A stretch of DNA of 64,000 nt from Monocercomonoides exilis. Its lineage: Eukaryota > Preaxostyla > Oxymonadida > Polymastigidae. A program made the position numbers and the translations under genes. The stretch spans positions 1,357,501-1,421,500 of the forward strand of contig LSRY02000020.1 in the NCBI GenBank assembly GCA_001643675.2, written 5' to 3'. Positions 11,086 through 25,425 of this stretch are shown one piece after another. The first letter of the stretch is position 1. Each line of letters starts with the position of its first letter. Under the pieces are notes generated by a model. It was not told where the DNA came from and ran no database searches. It was given only the letters and a program-made list of their open reading frames with translations.

Positions 11086-12177
11086 TTTTCTTTTTCATCT
11101 TTTTCATCTTATTCATTATTTTTTCTCTTTTTTTCTTTTTTCTTATCTTTATTTTTATTTTTATTTTTATTTTTATTTTTATTTTTATTTTTATTTCTAT
11201 TTTTATTTCTATTTTTAATTTTCTTTTTTTATCTTTTTCTTTATCTCATTTTCTTTTTCTTTTTTTTCTTTCTTTCCTTTTTCTCTTTTTCTCTTTTTCT
11301 ATTTCTCATTCATAGAACCTCTTCTCTTTTCTTTTCACACCTTCTCTTCTTTTCTCTTCACTTATTCATTCCTCTCCTCTTTTCAATTCTCCTTTTCACT
11401 TTTTCCTCTTTCCCTTCACTTTCTATCCTGCCTTCATTATTAATTATTATTTTTCTTTAACTATCATTCCCCACATTCCCTTCTATTACCCATCTCAAAT
11501 CAATTTCTTAATTGGAAATATACAAGATGAATGAAAACAAAATGTTAAGAATACAAAATGAGAGAGAAAAAGAAAATCAGGGAGAAAGAGAAAAGAAAGT
11601 GCAAATGGATAGATGAATAAAGTGATGAACAAATGATCAATTAATTGAATGAATGAATAAAAAAGAAAATAAGAAATCATCCAACGAACATTTGAGATAA
11701 AACATAATGAGAAACACAATGATGTGAAGCGATTTCAAAAGTGAAAGTGAAAGAGAAAGAGAAAGAGAAAGAGAAAGAAAAAGAAAGAAAAAGAAAAAGA
11801 AAAAGAAAAAGAAAAAGAAAAAAGAGAAAACAGTTCATGAGGGATTGAATAAATGTGAAATTGAATGGTTGAAAGAATTGTGAAATATTGATTGAATTGA
11901 TAAAATGAATAATTGAGTGAGTGAGTGAGTGAGTGAGTGAATGAATGAATGAATGAACTTTGAAAGTGAAAGAGTGAGAGAGGATGAGAATGTGGGAAAG
12001 AAGGAATGAGGGAAAGAAAGGAGAAAAAGTGAAGTGGTAATTAAAAGAAAGTGGGAGGGTGTGAATGTGAATGTGTGAAAGAAAGGAGAAGAAAGTTATA
12101 GTTGAAGAGAAAGAGAAAGAGAAAGAAATTGAAAAGAGGGAGAAAGAAAAAGAAAGAAATAAAGAAATAAAGAAATA

Positions 12178-12225
<48 letters not shown>

Positions 12226-12289
12226 AAAGAAGGATAGATGGGGAAGATGGGGAAGATTATAAAAGGGATGGTTGAGGAAGTGTGTGTGA

Positions 12290-12404
12290 GCTACGGCCAT
12301 AGTTGGTCATACGCACCGGATCCCTTCAGACCTCCGAAGTTAAGCGGCCAACGCTGGGTTAGTACTTGGATGGGTGACCGCCTGGAAAAACCCAGTGCTG
12401 TAGC
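12290..12404 (+). rRNA. 5S: 5S ribosomal RNA, copy L8
   Basis: Complete copy, 1319 bases after L7. The second T-run after the gene is T4, and the (ATTTTT)n run is interrupted by two T8 runs near 12470-12490. Confidence 0.97.
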
Positions 12405-13498
12405 TTTTCTTTTCATCTTTTTCATCTTATTCATTATTTTTTCTCTTTTTTCTTTTTTCTTATCTTTATTTTTTTTTATTTTTTTTTATTTTTATTTTTA
12501 TTTTTATTTTTATTTCTATTTTTATTTCTATTTTTAATTTTCTTTTTTTTATCTTTTTCTTTATCTCATTTTCTTTTCTTTTTTCTTTCTTTCCTTTTTC
12601 TCTTTTTTCTCTTTTTCTATTTCTCATTCATAGAACCTCTTCTCTTTTCTTTTCACACCTTCTCTTCTTTTCTCTTCACTTATTCATTCCTCTCCTCTTT
12701 TTCAATTCTCCTTTTCACTTTTTCCTCTTTCCCTTCACTTTCTATCCTGCCTTCATTATTAATTATTATTTTTCTTTAACTATCATTCCCCACATTCCCT
12801 TCTATTACCCATCTCAAATCAATTTCTTAATTGGAAATATACAAGATGAATGAAAACAAAATGTTAAGAATACAAAATGAGAGAGAAAAAGAAAATCAGG
12901 GAGAAAGAGAAAAGAAAGTGCAAATGGATAGATGAATAAAGTGATGAACAAATGATCAATTAATTGAATGAATGAATAAAAAAAGAAAATAAGAAATCAT
13001 CCAACGAACATTTGAGATAAAACATAATGAGAAACACAATGATGTGAAGCGATTTCAAAAGTGAAAGTGAAAGAGAAAGAGAAAGAGAAAGAGAAAGAAA
13101 AAGAGAAAGAAAAAGAAAAAGAAAAAGAAAAAGAAAAAGAAAAAGAGAAAACAGTTCATGAGGGATTGAATAAATGTGAAATTGAATGGTTGAAAGAATT
13201 GTGAAATATTGATTGAATTGATAAAATGAATAATTGAGTGAGTGAGTGAGTGAGTGAGTGAATGAATGAATGAATGAACTTTGAAAGTGAAAGAGTGAGA
13301 GAGGATGAGAATGTGGGAAAGAAGGAATGAGGGAAAGAAAGGAGAAAAAGTGAAGTGGTAATTAAAAGAAAGTGGGAGGGTGTGAATGTGAATGTGTGAA
13401 AGAAAGGAGAAGAAAGTTATAGTTGAAGAGAAAGAGAAAGAGAAAGAAATTGAAAAGAGGGAGAAAGAAAAAGAAAGAAATAAAGAAATAAAGAAATA

Positions 13499-13546
<48 letters not shown>

Positions 13547-13610
13547 AAAGAAGGATAGATGGGGAAGATGGGGAAGATTATAAAAGGGATGGTTGAGGAA
13601 GTGTGTGTGA

Positions 13611-13725
13611 GCTACGGCCATAGTTGGTCATACGCACCGGATCCCTTCAGACCTCCGAAGTTAAGCGGCCAACGCTGGGTTAGTACTTGGATGGGTGACC
13701 GCCTGGAAAAACCCAGTGCTGTAGC
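13611..13725 (+). rRNA. 5S: 5S ribosomal RNA, copy L9
   Basis: Complete copy, 1321 bases after L8, with the usual T4-C-T5 ending. Confidence 0.97.
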
Positions 13726-14803
13726 TTTTCTTTTTCATCTTTTTCATCTTATTCATTATTTTTTCTCTTTTTTCTTTTTTCTTATCTTTATTTTTATTTT
13801 TATTTTTATTTTTATTTTTATTTCTATTTTTATTTCTATTTTTAATTTTCTTTTTTTTATCTTTTTCTTTATCTCATTTTCTTTTCTTTTTTTCTTTCTT
13901 TCCTTTTTCTCTTTTTCTCTTTTTCTATTTCTCATTCATAGAACCTCTTCTCTTTTCTTTTCACACCTTCTCTTCTTTTCTCTTCACTTATTCATTCCTC
14001 TCCTCTTTTTCAATTCTCCTTTTCACTTTTTCCTCTTTCCCTTCACTTTCTATCCTGCCTTCATTATTAATTATTATTTTTCTTTAACTATCATTCCCCA
14101 CATTCCCTTCTATTACCCATCTCAAATCAATTTCTTAATTGGAAATATACAAGATGAATGAAAACAAAATGTTAAGAATACAAAATGAGAGAGAAAAAAG
14201 AAAATCAGGGAGAAAGAGAAAAGAAAGTGCAAATGGATAGATGAATAAAGTGATGAACAAATGATCAATTAATTGAATGAATGAATAAAAAAGAAAATAA
14301 GAAATCATCCAACGAACATTTGAGATAAAACATAATGAGAAACACAATGATGTGAAGCGATTTCAAAAGTGAAAGTGAAAGAGAAAGAGAAAGAGAAAGA
14401 GAAAAAGAAAAAGAAAAAAGAAAAAGAAAAAGAAAAAGAAAAAGAAAAAGAGAAAACAGTTCATGAGGGATTGAATAAATGTGAAATTGAATGGTTGAAA
14501 GAATTGTGAAATATTGATTGAATTGATAAAATGAATAATTGAGTGAGTGAGTGAGTGAGTGAGTGAATGAATGAATGAATGAACTTTGAAAGTGAAAGAG
14601 TGAGAGAGGATGAGAATGTGGGAAAGAAGGAATGAGGGAAAGAAAGGAGAAAAAGTGAAGTGGTAATTAAAAGAAAGTGGGAGGGTGTGAATGTGAATGT
14701 GTGAAAGAAAGGAGAAGAAAGTTATAGTTGAAGAGAAAGAGAAAGAGAAAGAAATTGAAAAGAGGGAGAAAGAAAAAGAAAGAAATAAAGAAATAAAGAA
14801 ATA

Positions 14804-14851
<48 letters not shown>

Positions 14852-14915
14852 AAAGAAGGATAGATGGGGAAGATGGGGAAGATTATAAAAGGGATGGTTG
14901 AGGAAGTGTGTGTGA

Positions 14916-15030
14916 GCTACGGCCATAGTTGGTCATACGCACCGGATCCCTTCAGACCTCCGAAGTTAAGCGGCCAACGCTGGGTTAGTACTTGGATGGG
15001 TGACCGCCTGGAAAAACCCAGTGCTGTAGC
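14916..15030 (+). rRNA. 5S: 5S ribosomal RNA, copy L10
   Basis: Complete copy, 1305 bases after L9. The second T-run is T4. Confidence 0.97.
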
Positions 15031-16118
15031 TTTTCTTTTCATCTTTTTCATCTTATTCATTATTTTTTCTCTTTTTTTCTTTTTTCTTATCTTTATTTTT
15101 ATTTTTATTTTTATTTTTATTTTTATTTTTATTTCTATTTTTATTTCTATTTTTAATTTTCTTTTTTTTATCTTTTTCTTTATCTCATTTTCTTTTCTTT
15201 TTTTCTTTCTTTCCTTTTTCTCTTTTTCTCTTTTTCTATTTCTCATTCATAGAACCTCTTCTCTTTTCTTTTCACACCTTCTCTTCTTTTCTCTTCACTT
15301 ATTCATTCCTCTCCTCTTTTTCAATTCTCCTTTTCACTTTTTCCTCTTTCCCTTCACTTTCTATCCTGCCTTCATTATTAATTATTATTTTTCTTTAACT
15401 ATCATTCCCCACATTCCCTTCTATTACCCATCTCAAATCAATTTCTTAATTGGAAATATACAAGATGAATGAAAACAAAATGTTAAGAATACAAAATGAG
15501 AGAGAAAAAGAAAATCAGGGAGAAAGAGAAAAGAAAGTGCAAATGGATAGATGAATAAAGTGATGAACAAATGATCAATTAATTGAATGAATGAATAAAA
15601 AAAGAAAATAAGAAATCATCCAACGAACATTTGAGATAAAACATAATGAGAAACACAATGATGTGAAGCGATTTCAAAAGTGAAAGTGAAAGAGAAAGAG
15701 AAAGAGAAAGAGAAAGAAAAAGAGAAAGAAAAAGAAAAAGAAAAAGAAAAAGAAAAAGAAAAAGAGAAAACAGTTCATGAGGGATTGAATAAATGTGAAA
15801 TTGAATGGTTGAAAGAATTGTGAAATATTGATTGAATTGATAAAATGAATAATTGAGTGAGTGAGTGAGTGAGTGAGTGAATGAATGAATGAATGAACTT
15901 TGAAAGTGAAAGAGTGAGAGAGGATGAGAATGTGGGAAAGAAGGAATGAGGGAAAGAAAGGAGAAAAAGTGAAGTGGTAATTAAAAGAAAGTGGGAGGGT
16001 GTGAATGTGAATGTGTGAAAGAAAGGAGAAGAAAGTTATAGTTGAAGAGAAAGAGAAAGAGAAAGAAATTGAAAAAGAGGGAGAAAGAAAAAGAAAGAAA
16101 TAAAGAAATAAAGAAATA

Positions 16119-16166
<48 letters not shown>

Positions 16167-16230
16167 AAAGAAGGATAGATGGGGAAGATGGGGAAGATTA
16201 TAAAAGGGATGGTTGAGGAAGTGTGTGTGA

Positions 16231-16345
16231 GCTACGGCCATAGTTGGTCATACGCACCGGATCCCTTCAGACCTCCGAAGTTAAGCGGCCAACGCTGGGT
16301 TAGTACTTGGATGGGTGACCGCCTGGAAAAACCCAGTGCTGTAGC
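16231..16345 (+). rRNA. 5S: 5S ribosomal RNA, copy L11
   Basis: Complete copy, 1315 bases after L10, with no variant seen in the gene. Confidence 0.97.
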
Positions 16346-17539
16346 TTTTCTTTTTCATCTTTTTCATCTTATTCATTATTTTTTCTCTTTTTTCTTTTTT
16401 CTTATCTTTATTTTTATTTTTATTTTTATTTTTATTTTTATTTCTATTTTTATTTCTATTTTTAATTTTCTTTTTTTTATCTTTTTCTTTATCTCATTTT
16501 CTTTTCTTTTTTTCTTTCTTTCCTTTTTCTCTTTTTCTCTTTTTCTATTTCTCATTCATAGAACCTCTTCTCTTTTCTTTTCACACCTTCTCTTCTTTTC
16601 TCTTCACTTATTCATTCCTCTCCTCTTTTCAATTCTCCTTTTCACTTTTTCCTCTTTCCCTTCACTTTCTATCCTGCCTTCATTATTAATTATTATTTTT
16701 CTTTAACTATCATTCCCCACATTCCCTTCTATTACCCATCTCAAATCAATTTCTTAATTGGAAATATACAAGATGAATGAAAACAAAATGTTAAGAATAC
16801 AAAATGAGAGAGAAAAAGAAAATCAGGGAGAAAGAGAAAAGAAAGTGCAAATGGATAGATGAATAAAGTGATGAACAAATGATCAATTAATTGAATGAAT
16901 GAATAAAAAAAGAAAATAAGAAATCATCCAACGAACATTTGAGATAAAACATAATGAGAAACACAATGATGTGAAGCGATTTCAAAAGTGAAAGTGAAAG
17001 AGAAAGAGAAAGAGAAAGAGAAAGAAAAAGAAAAGAAAAAAGAAAAAAGAAAAAGAAAAAGAAAAAGAAAAAGAGAAAACAGTTCATGAGGGATTGAATA
17101 AATGTGAAATTGAATGGTTGAAAGAATTGTGAAATATTGATTGAATTGATAAAATGAATAATTGAGTGAGTGAGTGAGTGAGTGAGTGAATGAATGAATG
17201 AATGAACTTTGAAAGTGAAAGAGTGAGAGAGGATGAGAATGTGGGAAAGAAGGAATGAGGGAAAGAAAGGAGAAAAAGTGAAGTGGTAATTAAAAGAAAG
17301 TGGGAGGGTGTGAATGTGAATGTGTGAAAGAAAGGAGAAGAAAGTTATAGTTGAAGAGAAAGAGAAAGAGAAAGAAATTGAAAAAGAGGGAGAAAGAAAA
17401 AAGAAAGAAATAAAGAAATAAAGAAATAAAGAAAGAAAGAAAGAAAGAAAAGAAAGAAAAGAAAGAAAAGAAAGAAAAGAAGGATAGATGGGGAAGATGG
17501 GGAAGATTATAAAAGGGATGGTTGAGGAAGTGTGTGTGA

Positions 17540-17654
17540 GCTACGGCCATAGTTGGTCATACGCACCGGATCCCTTCAGACCTCCGAAGTTAAGCGGCCA
17601 ACGCTGGGTTAGTACTTGGATGGGTGACCGCCTGGAAAAACCCAGTGCTGTAGC
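17540..17654 (+). rRNA. 5S: 5S ribosomal RNA, copy L12
   Basis: Complete copy, 1309 bases after L11. The (GAAA)n run before it is rearranged into alternating GAAA and GAAAA units at about 17440-17480. Both early T-runs after the gene are shortened. Confidence 0.97.
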
Positions 17655-18741
17655 TTTTCTTTTCATCTTTTCATCTTATTCATTATTTTTTCTCTTTTTT
17701 CTTTTTTCTTATCTTTATTTTATTTTTATTTTTATTTTTATTTTTATTTTTATTTTTATTTCTATTTTTATTTCTATTTTTAATTTTCTTTTTTTTATCT
17801 TTTTCTTTATCTCATTTTCTTTTCTTTTTTCTTTCTTTCCTTTTTCTCTTTTTCTCTTTTTCTATTTCTCATTCATAGAACCTCTTCTCTTTTCTTTTCA
17901 CACCTTCTCTTCTTTTCTCTTCACTTATTCATTCCTCTCCTCTTTTTCAATTCTCCTTTTCACTTTTTCCTCTTTCCCTTCACTTTCTATCCTGCCTTCA
18001 TTATTAATTATTATTTTTCTTTAACTATCATTCCCCACATTCCCTTCTATTACCCATCTCAAATCAATTTCTTAATTGGAAATATACAAGATGAATGAAA
18101 ACAAAATGTTAAGAATACAAAATGAGAGAGAAAAAGAAAATCAGGGAGAAAGAGAAAAGAAAGTGCAAATGGATAGATGAATAAAGTGATGAACAAATGA
18201 TCAATTAATTGAATGAATGAATAAAAAAAGAAAATAAGAAATCATCCAACGAACATTTGAGATAAAACATAATGAGAAACACAATGATGTGAAGCGATTT
18301 CAAAAGTGAAAGTGAAAGAGAAAGAGAAAGAGAAAGAGAAAGAAAAAGAAAAGAAAAAGAAAAAGAAAAAGAAAAAGAAAAGAAAAAGAGAAAACAGTTC
18401 ATGAGGGATTGAATAAATGTGAAATTGAATGGTTGAAAGAATTGTGAAATATTGATTGAATTGATAAAATGAATAATTGAGTGAGTGAGTGAGTGAGTGA
18501 GTGAATGAATGAATGAATGAACTTTGAAAGTGAAAGAGTGAGAGAGGATGAGAATGTGGGAAAGAAGGAATGAGGGAAAGAAAGGAGAAAAAGTGAAGTG
18601 GTAATTAAAAGAAAGTGGGAGGGTGTGAATGTGAATGTGTGAAAGAAAGGAGAAGAAAGTTATAGTTGAAGAGAAAGAGAAAGAGAAAGAAATTGAAAAG
18701 AGGGAGAAAGAAAAAGAAAGAAATAAAGAAATAAAGAAATA

Positions 18742-18789
<48 letters not shown>

Positions 18790-18853
18790 AAAGAAGGATA
18801 GATGGGGAAGATGGGGAAGATTATAAAAGGGATGGTTGAGGAAGTGTGTGTGA

Positions 18854-18967
18854 GCTACGGCCATAGTTGGTCATACGCACCGGATCCCTCAGACCTCCGA
18901 AGTTAAGCGGCCAACGCTGGGTTAGTACTTGGATGGGTGACCGCCTGGAAAAACCCAGTGCTGTAGC
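18854..18967 (+). rRNA. 5S: 5S ribosomal RNA, copy L13, one-base deletion
   Basis: 114 bases instead of 115. One T is missing at about 18890, so the copy reads CGGATCCCTCAGACC where all others read CGGATCCCTTCAGACC (positions +35/+36). The change is upstream of box A, so transcription could be intact, but the folded RNA would be altered near helix III. It could also be a sequencing error in a short T-run. It lies 1314 bases after L12. Confidence 0.9.
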
Positions 18968-20049
18968 TTTTCTTTTTCATCTTTTTCATCTTATTCATTA
19001 TTTTTTCTCTTTTTTCTTTTTTCTTATTTTTATTTTTATTTTTATTTTTATTTTTATTTTTATTTCTATTTTTATTTCTATTTTTAATTTTCTTTTTTTT
19101 ATCTTTTTCTTTATCTCATTTTCTTTTCTTTTTTTCTTTCTTTCCTTTTTCTCTTTTTCTCTTTTTCTATTTCTCATTCATAGAACCTCTTCTCTTTTCT
19201 TTTCACACCTTCTCTTCTTTTCTCTTCACTTATTCATTCCTCTCCTCTTTTTCAATTCTCCTTTTCACTTTTTCCTCTTTCCCTTCACTTTCTATCCTGC
19301 CTTCATTATTAATTATTATTTTTCTTTAACTATCATTCCCCACATTCCCTTCTATTACCCATCTCAAATCAATTTCTTAATTGGAAATATACAAGATGAA
19401 TGAAAACAAAATGTTAAGAATACAAAATGAGAGAGAAAAAGAAAATCAGGGAGAAAGAGAAAAGAAAGTGCAAATGGATAGATGAATAAAGTGATGAACA
19501 AATGATCAATTAATTGAATGAATGAATAAAAAAAGAAAATAAGAAATCATCCAACGAACATTTGAGATAAAACATAATGAGAAACACAATGATGTGAAGC
19601 GATTTCAAAAGTGAAAGTGAAAGAGAAAGAGAAAGAGAAAGAGAAAGAAAAAGAGAAAGAAAAAGAAAAAGAAAAAGAAAAAGAAAAAGAAAAAGAGAAA
19701 ACAGTTCATGAGGGATTGAATAAATGTGAAATTGAATGGTTGAAAGAATTGTGAAATATTGATTGAATTGATAAAATGAATAATTGAGTGAGTGAGTGAG
19801 TGAGTGAGTGAATGAATGAATGAATGAACTTTGAAAGTGAAAGAGTGAGAGAGGATGAGAATGTGGGAAAGAAGGAATGAGGGAAAGAAAGGAGAAAAAG
19901 TGAAGTGGTAATTAAAAGAAAGTGGGAGGGTGTGAATGTGAATGTGTGAAAGAAAGGAGAAGAAAGTTATAGTTGAAGAGAAAGAGAAAGAGAAAGAAAT
20001 TGAAAAAGAGGGAGAAAGAAAAAGAAAGAAATAAAGAAATAAAGAAATA

Positions 20050-20101
<52 letters not shown>

Positions 20102-20165
20102 AAAGAAGGATAGATGGGGAAGATGGGGAAGATTATAAAAGGGATGGTTGAGGAAGTGTGTGTGA

Positions 20166-20280
20166 GCTACGGCCATAGTTGGTCATACGCACCGGATCCC
20201 TTCAGACCTCCGAAGTTAAGCGGCCAACGCTGGGTTAGTACTTGGATGGGTGACCGCCTGGAAAAACCCAGTGCTGTAGC
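20166..20280 (+). rRNA. 5S: 5S ribosomal RNA, copy L14
   Basis: Complete copy, 1312 bases after L13. The (ATTTTT)n run in its 3' spacer lost a T in one unit near 20380. Confidence 0.97.
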
Positions 20281-20352
20281 TTTTCTTTTTCATCTTTTTC
20301 ATCTTATTCATTATTTTTTCTCTTTTTTTCTTTTTTCTTATTTTTATTTTTA

Positions 20353-20383
<31 letters not shown>

Positions 20384-21361
20384 TTTATTTCTATTTTTAA
20401 TTTTCTTTTTTTTATCTTTTCTTTATCTCATTTTCTTTTCTTTTTTTCTTTCTTTCCTTTTTCTCTTTTTCTCTTTTTCTATTTCTCATTCATAGAACCT
20501 CTTCTCTTTTCTTTTCACACCTTCTCTTCTTTTCTCTTCACTTATTCATTCCTCTCCTCTTTTTCAATTCTCCTTTTCACTTTTTCCTCTTTCCCTTCAC
20601 TTTCTATCCTGCCTTCATTATTAATTATTATTTTTCTTTAACTATCATTCCCCACATTCCCTTCTATTACCCATCTCAAATCAATTTCTTAATTGGAAAT
20701 ATACAAGATGAATGAAAACAAAATGTTAAGAATACAAAATGAGAGAGAAAAAGAAAATCAGGGAGAAAGAGAAAAGAAAGTGCAAATGGATAGATGAATA
20801 AAGTGATGAACAAATGATCAATTAATTGAATGAATGAATAAAAAAAGAAAATAAGAAATCATCCAACGAACATTTGAGATAAAACATAATGAGAAACACA
20901 ATGATGTGAAGCGATTTCAAAAGTGAAAGTGAAAGAGAAAGAGAAAGAGAAAGAGAAAGAAAAAGAGAAAGAAAAAGAAAAAGAAAAAGAAAAAGAAAAA
21001 GAAAAAGAGAAAACAGTTCATGAGGGATTGAATAAATGTGAAATTGAATGGTTGAAAGAATTGTGAAATATTGATTGAATTGATAAAATGAATAATTGAG
21101 TGAGTGAGTGAGTGAGTGAGTGAATGAATGAATGAATGAACTTTGAAAGTGAAAGAGTGAGAGAGGATGAGAATGTGGGAAAGAAGGAATGAGGGAAAGA
21201 AAGGAGAAAAAGTGAAGTGGTAATTAAAAGAAAGTGGGAGGGTGTGAATGTGAATGTGTGAAAGAAAGGAGAAGAAAGTTATAGTTGAAGAGAAAGAGAA
21301 AGAGAAAGAAATTGAAAAAGAGGGAGAAAGAAAAAGAAAGAAATAAAGAAATAAAGAAATA

Positions 21362-21409
<48 letters not shown>

Positions 21410-21473
21410 AAAGAAGGATAGATGGGGAAGATGGGGAAGATTATAAAAGGGATGGTTGAGGAAGTGTGTGTGA

Positions 21474-21588
21474 GCTACGGCCATAGTTGGTCATACGCAC
21501 CGGATCCCTTCAGACCTCCGAAGTTAAGCGGCCAACGCTGGGTTAGTACTTGGATGGGTGACCGCCTGGAAAAACCCAGTGCTGTAGC
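21474..21588 (+). rRNA. 5S: 5S ribosomal RNA, copy L15
   Basis: Complete copy, 1308 bases after L14. The second T-run is T4. Confidence 0.97.
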
Positions 21589-21670
21589 TTTTCTTTTCAT
21601 CTTTTTCATCTTATTCATTATTTTTTCTCTTTTTTCTTTTTTCTTATCTTTATTTTTATTTTTATTTTTA

Positions 21671-21701
<31 letters not shown>

Positions 21702-22672
21702 TTTATTTCTATTTTTAATTTTCTTTTTTTTTTATCTTTTTCTTTATCTCATTTTCTTTTCTTTTTTTCTTTCTTTCCTTTTTCTCTTTTTTCTCTTTTT
21801 CTATTTCTCATTCATAGAACCTCTTCTCTTTTCTTTTCACACCTTCTCTTCTTTTCTCTTCACTTATTCATTCCTCTCCTCTTTTCAATTCTCCTTTTCA
21901 CTTTTTCCTCTTTCCCTTCACTTTCTATCCTGCCTTCATTATTAATTATTATTTTTCTTTAACTATCATTCCCCACATTCCCTTCTATTACCCATCTCAA
22001 ATCAATTTCTTAATTGGAAATATACAAGATGAATGAAAACAAAATGTTAAGAATACAAAATGAGAGAGAAAAAGAAAATCAGGGAGAAAGAGAAAAGAAA
22101 GTGCAAATGGATAGATGAATAAAGTGATGAACAAATGATCAATTAATTGAATGAATGAATAAAAAAGAAAATAAGAAATCATCCAACGAACATTTGAGAT
22201 AAAACATAATGAGAAACACAATGATGTGAAGCGATTTCAAAAGTGAAAGTGAAAGAGAAAGAGAAAGAGAAAGAAAAGAAAAGAAAAAGAAAAAGAAAAA
22301 GAAAAAGAAAAAGAAAAAGAGAAAACAGTTCATGAGGGATTGAATAAATGTGAAATTGAATGGTTGAAAGAATTGTGAAATATTGATTGAATTGATAAAA
22401 TGAATAATTGAGTGAGTGAGTGAGTGAGTGAGTGAATGAATGAATGAATGAACTTTGAAAGTGAAAGAGTGAGAGAGGATGAGAATGTGGGAAAGAAGGA
22501 ATGAGGGAAAGAAAGGAGAAAAAGTGAAGTGGTAATTAAAAGAAAGTGGGAGGGTGTGAATGTGAATGTGTGAAAGAAAGGAGAAGAAAGTTATAGTTGA
22601 AGAGAAAGAGAAAGAGAAAGAAATTGAAAAGAGGGAGAAAGAAAAAGAAAGAAATAAAGAAATAAAGAAATA

Positions 22673-22716
<44 letters not shown>

Positions 22717-22780
22717 AAAGAAGGATAGATGGGGAAGATGGGGAAGATTATAAAAGGGATGGTTGAGGAAGTGTGTGTGA

Positions 22781-22895
22781 GCTACGGCCATAGTTGGTCA
22801 TACGCACCGGATCCCTTCAGACCTCCGAAGTTAAGCGGCCAACGCTGGGTTAGTACTTGGATGGGTGACCGCCTGGAAAAACCCAGTGCTGTAGC
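22781..22895 (+). rRNA. 5S: 5S ribosomal RNA, copy L16
   Basis: Complete copy, 1307 bases after L15. It is the first copy whose 3' spacer has a doubled TATTTC near 23010, a block variant also present after L17-L20, L22 and L23. Confidence 0.97.
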
Positions 22896-24003
22896 TTTTC
22901 TTTTTCATCTTTTTCATCTTATTCATTATTTTTTCTCTTTTTTCTTTTTTCTTATCTTTATTTTTATTTTTATTTTTATTTTTATTTTTATTTTTATTTT
23001 TATTTTTATTTCTATTTCTATTTTTATTTCTATTTTTAATTTTCTTTTTTTTATCTTTTTCTTTATCTCATTTTCTTTTCTTTTTTTCTTTCTTTCCTTT
23101 TTCTCTTTTTCTCTTTTTCTATTTCTCATTCATAGAACCTCTTCTCTTTTCTTTTCACACCTTCTCTTCTTTTCTCTTCACTTATTCATTCCTCTCCTCT
23201 TTTTCAATTCTCCTTTTCACTTTTTCCTCTTTCCCTTCACTTTCTATCCTGCCTTCATTATTAATTATTATTTTTCTTTAACTATCATTCCCCACATTCC
23301 CTTCTATTACCCATCTCAAATCAATTTCTTAATTGGAAATATACAAGATGAATGAAAACAAAATGTTAAGAATACAAAATGAGAGAGAAAAAGAAAATCA
23401 GGGAGAAAGAGAAAAGAAAGTGCAAATGGATAGATGAATAAAGTGATGAACAAATGATCAATTAATTGAATGAATGAATAAAAAAAGAAAATAAGAAATC
23501 ATCCAACGAACATTTGAGATAAAACATAATGAGAAACACAATGATGTGAAGCGATTTCAAAAGTGAAAGTGAAAGAGAAAGAGAAAGAGAAAGAGAAAGA
23601 AAAAGAGAAAAGAAAAAGAAAAAAGAAAAAGAAAAAGAAAAAGAAAAAGAGAAAACAGTTCATGAGGGATTGAATAAATGTGAAATTGAATGGTTGAAAG
23701 AATTGTGAAATATTGATTGAATTGATAAAATGAATAATTGAGTGAGTGAGTGAGTGAGTGAGTGAATGAATGAATGAATGAACTTTGAAAGTGAAAGAGT
23801 GAGAGAGGATGAGAATGTGGGAAAGAAGGAATGAGGGAAAGAAAGGAGAAAAAGTGAAGTGGTAATTAAAAGAAAGTGGGAGGGTGTGAATGTGAATGTG
23901 TGAAAGAAAGGAGAAGAAAGTTATAGTTGAAGAGAAAGAGAAAGAGAAAGAAATTGAAAAAGAGGGAGAAAGAAAAAGAAAGAAATAAAGAAATAAAGAA
24001 ATA

Positions 24004-24051
<48 letters not shown>

Positions 24052-24115
24052 AAAGAAGGATAGATGGGGAAGATGGGGAAGATTATAAAAGGGATGGTTG
24101 AGGAAGTGTGTGTGA

Positions 24116-24230
24116 GCTACGGCCATAGTTGGTCATACGCACCGGATCCCTTCAGACCTCCGAAGTTAAGCGGCCAACGCTGGGTTAGTACTTGGATGGG
24201 TGACCGCCTGGAAAAACCCAGTGCTGTAGC
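24116..24230 (+). rRNA. 5S: 5S ribosomal RNA, copy L17
   Basis: Complete copy, 1335 bases after L16. The second T-run is T4; the doubled TATTTC variant is present. Confidence 0.97.
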
Positions 24231-25425
24231 TTTTCTTTTCATCTTTTTCATCTTATTCATTATTTTTCTCTTTTTCTTTTTTCTTATCTTTATTTTTATT
24301 TTTATTTTTATTTTTATTTTTATTTTTATTTTTATTTTTATTTCTATTTCTATTTTTATTTCTATTTTTAATTTTCTTTTTTTATCTTTTTCTTTATCTC
24401 ATTTTTCTTTTCTTTTTTTCTTTCTTTCCTTTTTCTCTTTTTTCTCTTTTTCTATTTCTCATTCATAGAACCTCTTCTCTTTTCTTTTCACACCTTCTCT
24501 TCTTTTCTCTTCACTTATTCATTCCTCTCCTCTTTTCAATTCTCCTTTTCACTTTTTCCTCTTTCCCTTCACTTTCTATCCTGCCTTCATTATTAATTAT
24601 TATTTTTCTTTAACTATCATTCCCCACATTCCCTTCTATTACCCATCTCAAATCAATTTCTTAATTGGAAATATACAAGATGAATGAAAACAAAATGTTA
24701 AGAATACAAAATGAGAGAGAAAAAGAAAATCAGGGAGAAAGAGAAAAGAAAGTGCAAATGGATAGATGAATAAAGTGATGAACAAATGATCAATTAATTG
24801 AATGAATGAATAAAAAAAGAAAATAAGAAATCATCCAACGAACATTTGAGATAAAACATAATGAGAAACACAATGATGTGAAGCGATTTCAAAAGTGAAA
24901 GTGAAAGAGAAAGAGAAAGAGAAAGAGAAAGAAAAAGAGAAAGAAAAAGAAAAAGAAAAAGAAAAAGAAAAAGAAAAAGAGAAAACAGTTCATGAGGGAT
25001 TGAATAAATGTGAAATTGAATGGTTGAAAGAATTGTGAAATATTGATTGAATTGATAAAATGAATAATTGAGTGAGTGAGTGAGTGAGTGAGTGAATGAA
25101 TGAATGAATGAACTTTGAAAGTGAAAGAGTGAGAGAGGATGAGAATGTGGGAAAGAAGGAATGAGGGAAAGAAAGGAGAAAAAGTGAAGTGGTAATTAAA
25201 AGAAAGTGGGAGGGTGTGAATGTGAATGTGTGAAAGAAAGGAGAAGAAAGTTATAGTTGAAGAGAAAGAGAAAGAGAAAGAAATTGAAAAAGAGGGAGAA
25301 AGAAAAAGAAAGAAATAAAGAAATAAAGAAATAAAGAAAGAAAGAAAGAAAGAAAGAAAGAAAAGAAGGATAGATGGGGAAGATGGGGAAGATTATAAAA
25401 GGGATGGTTGAGGAAGTGTGTGTGA

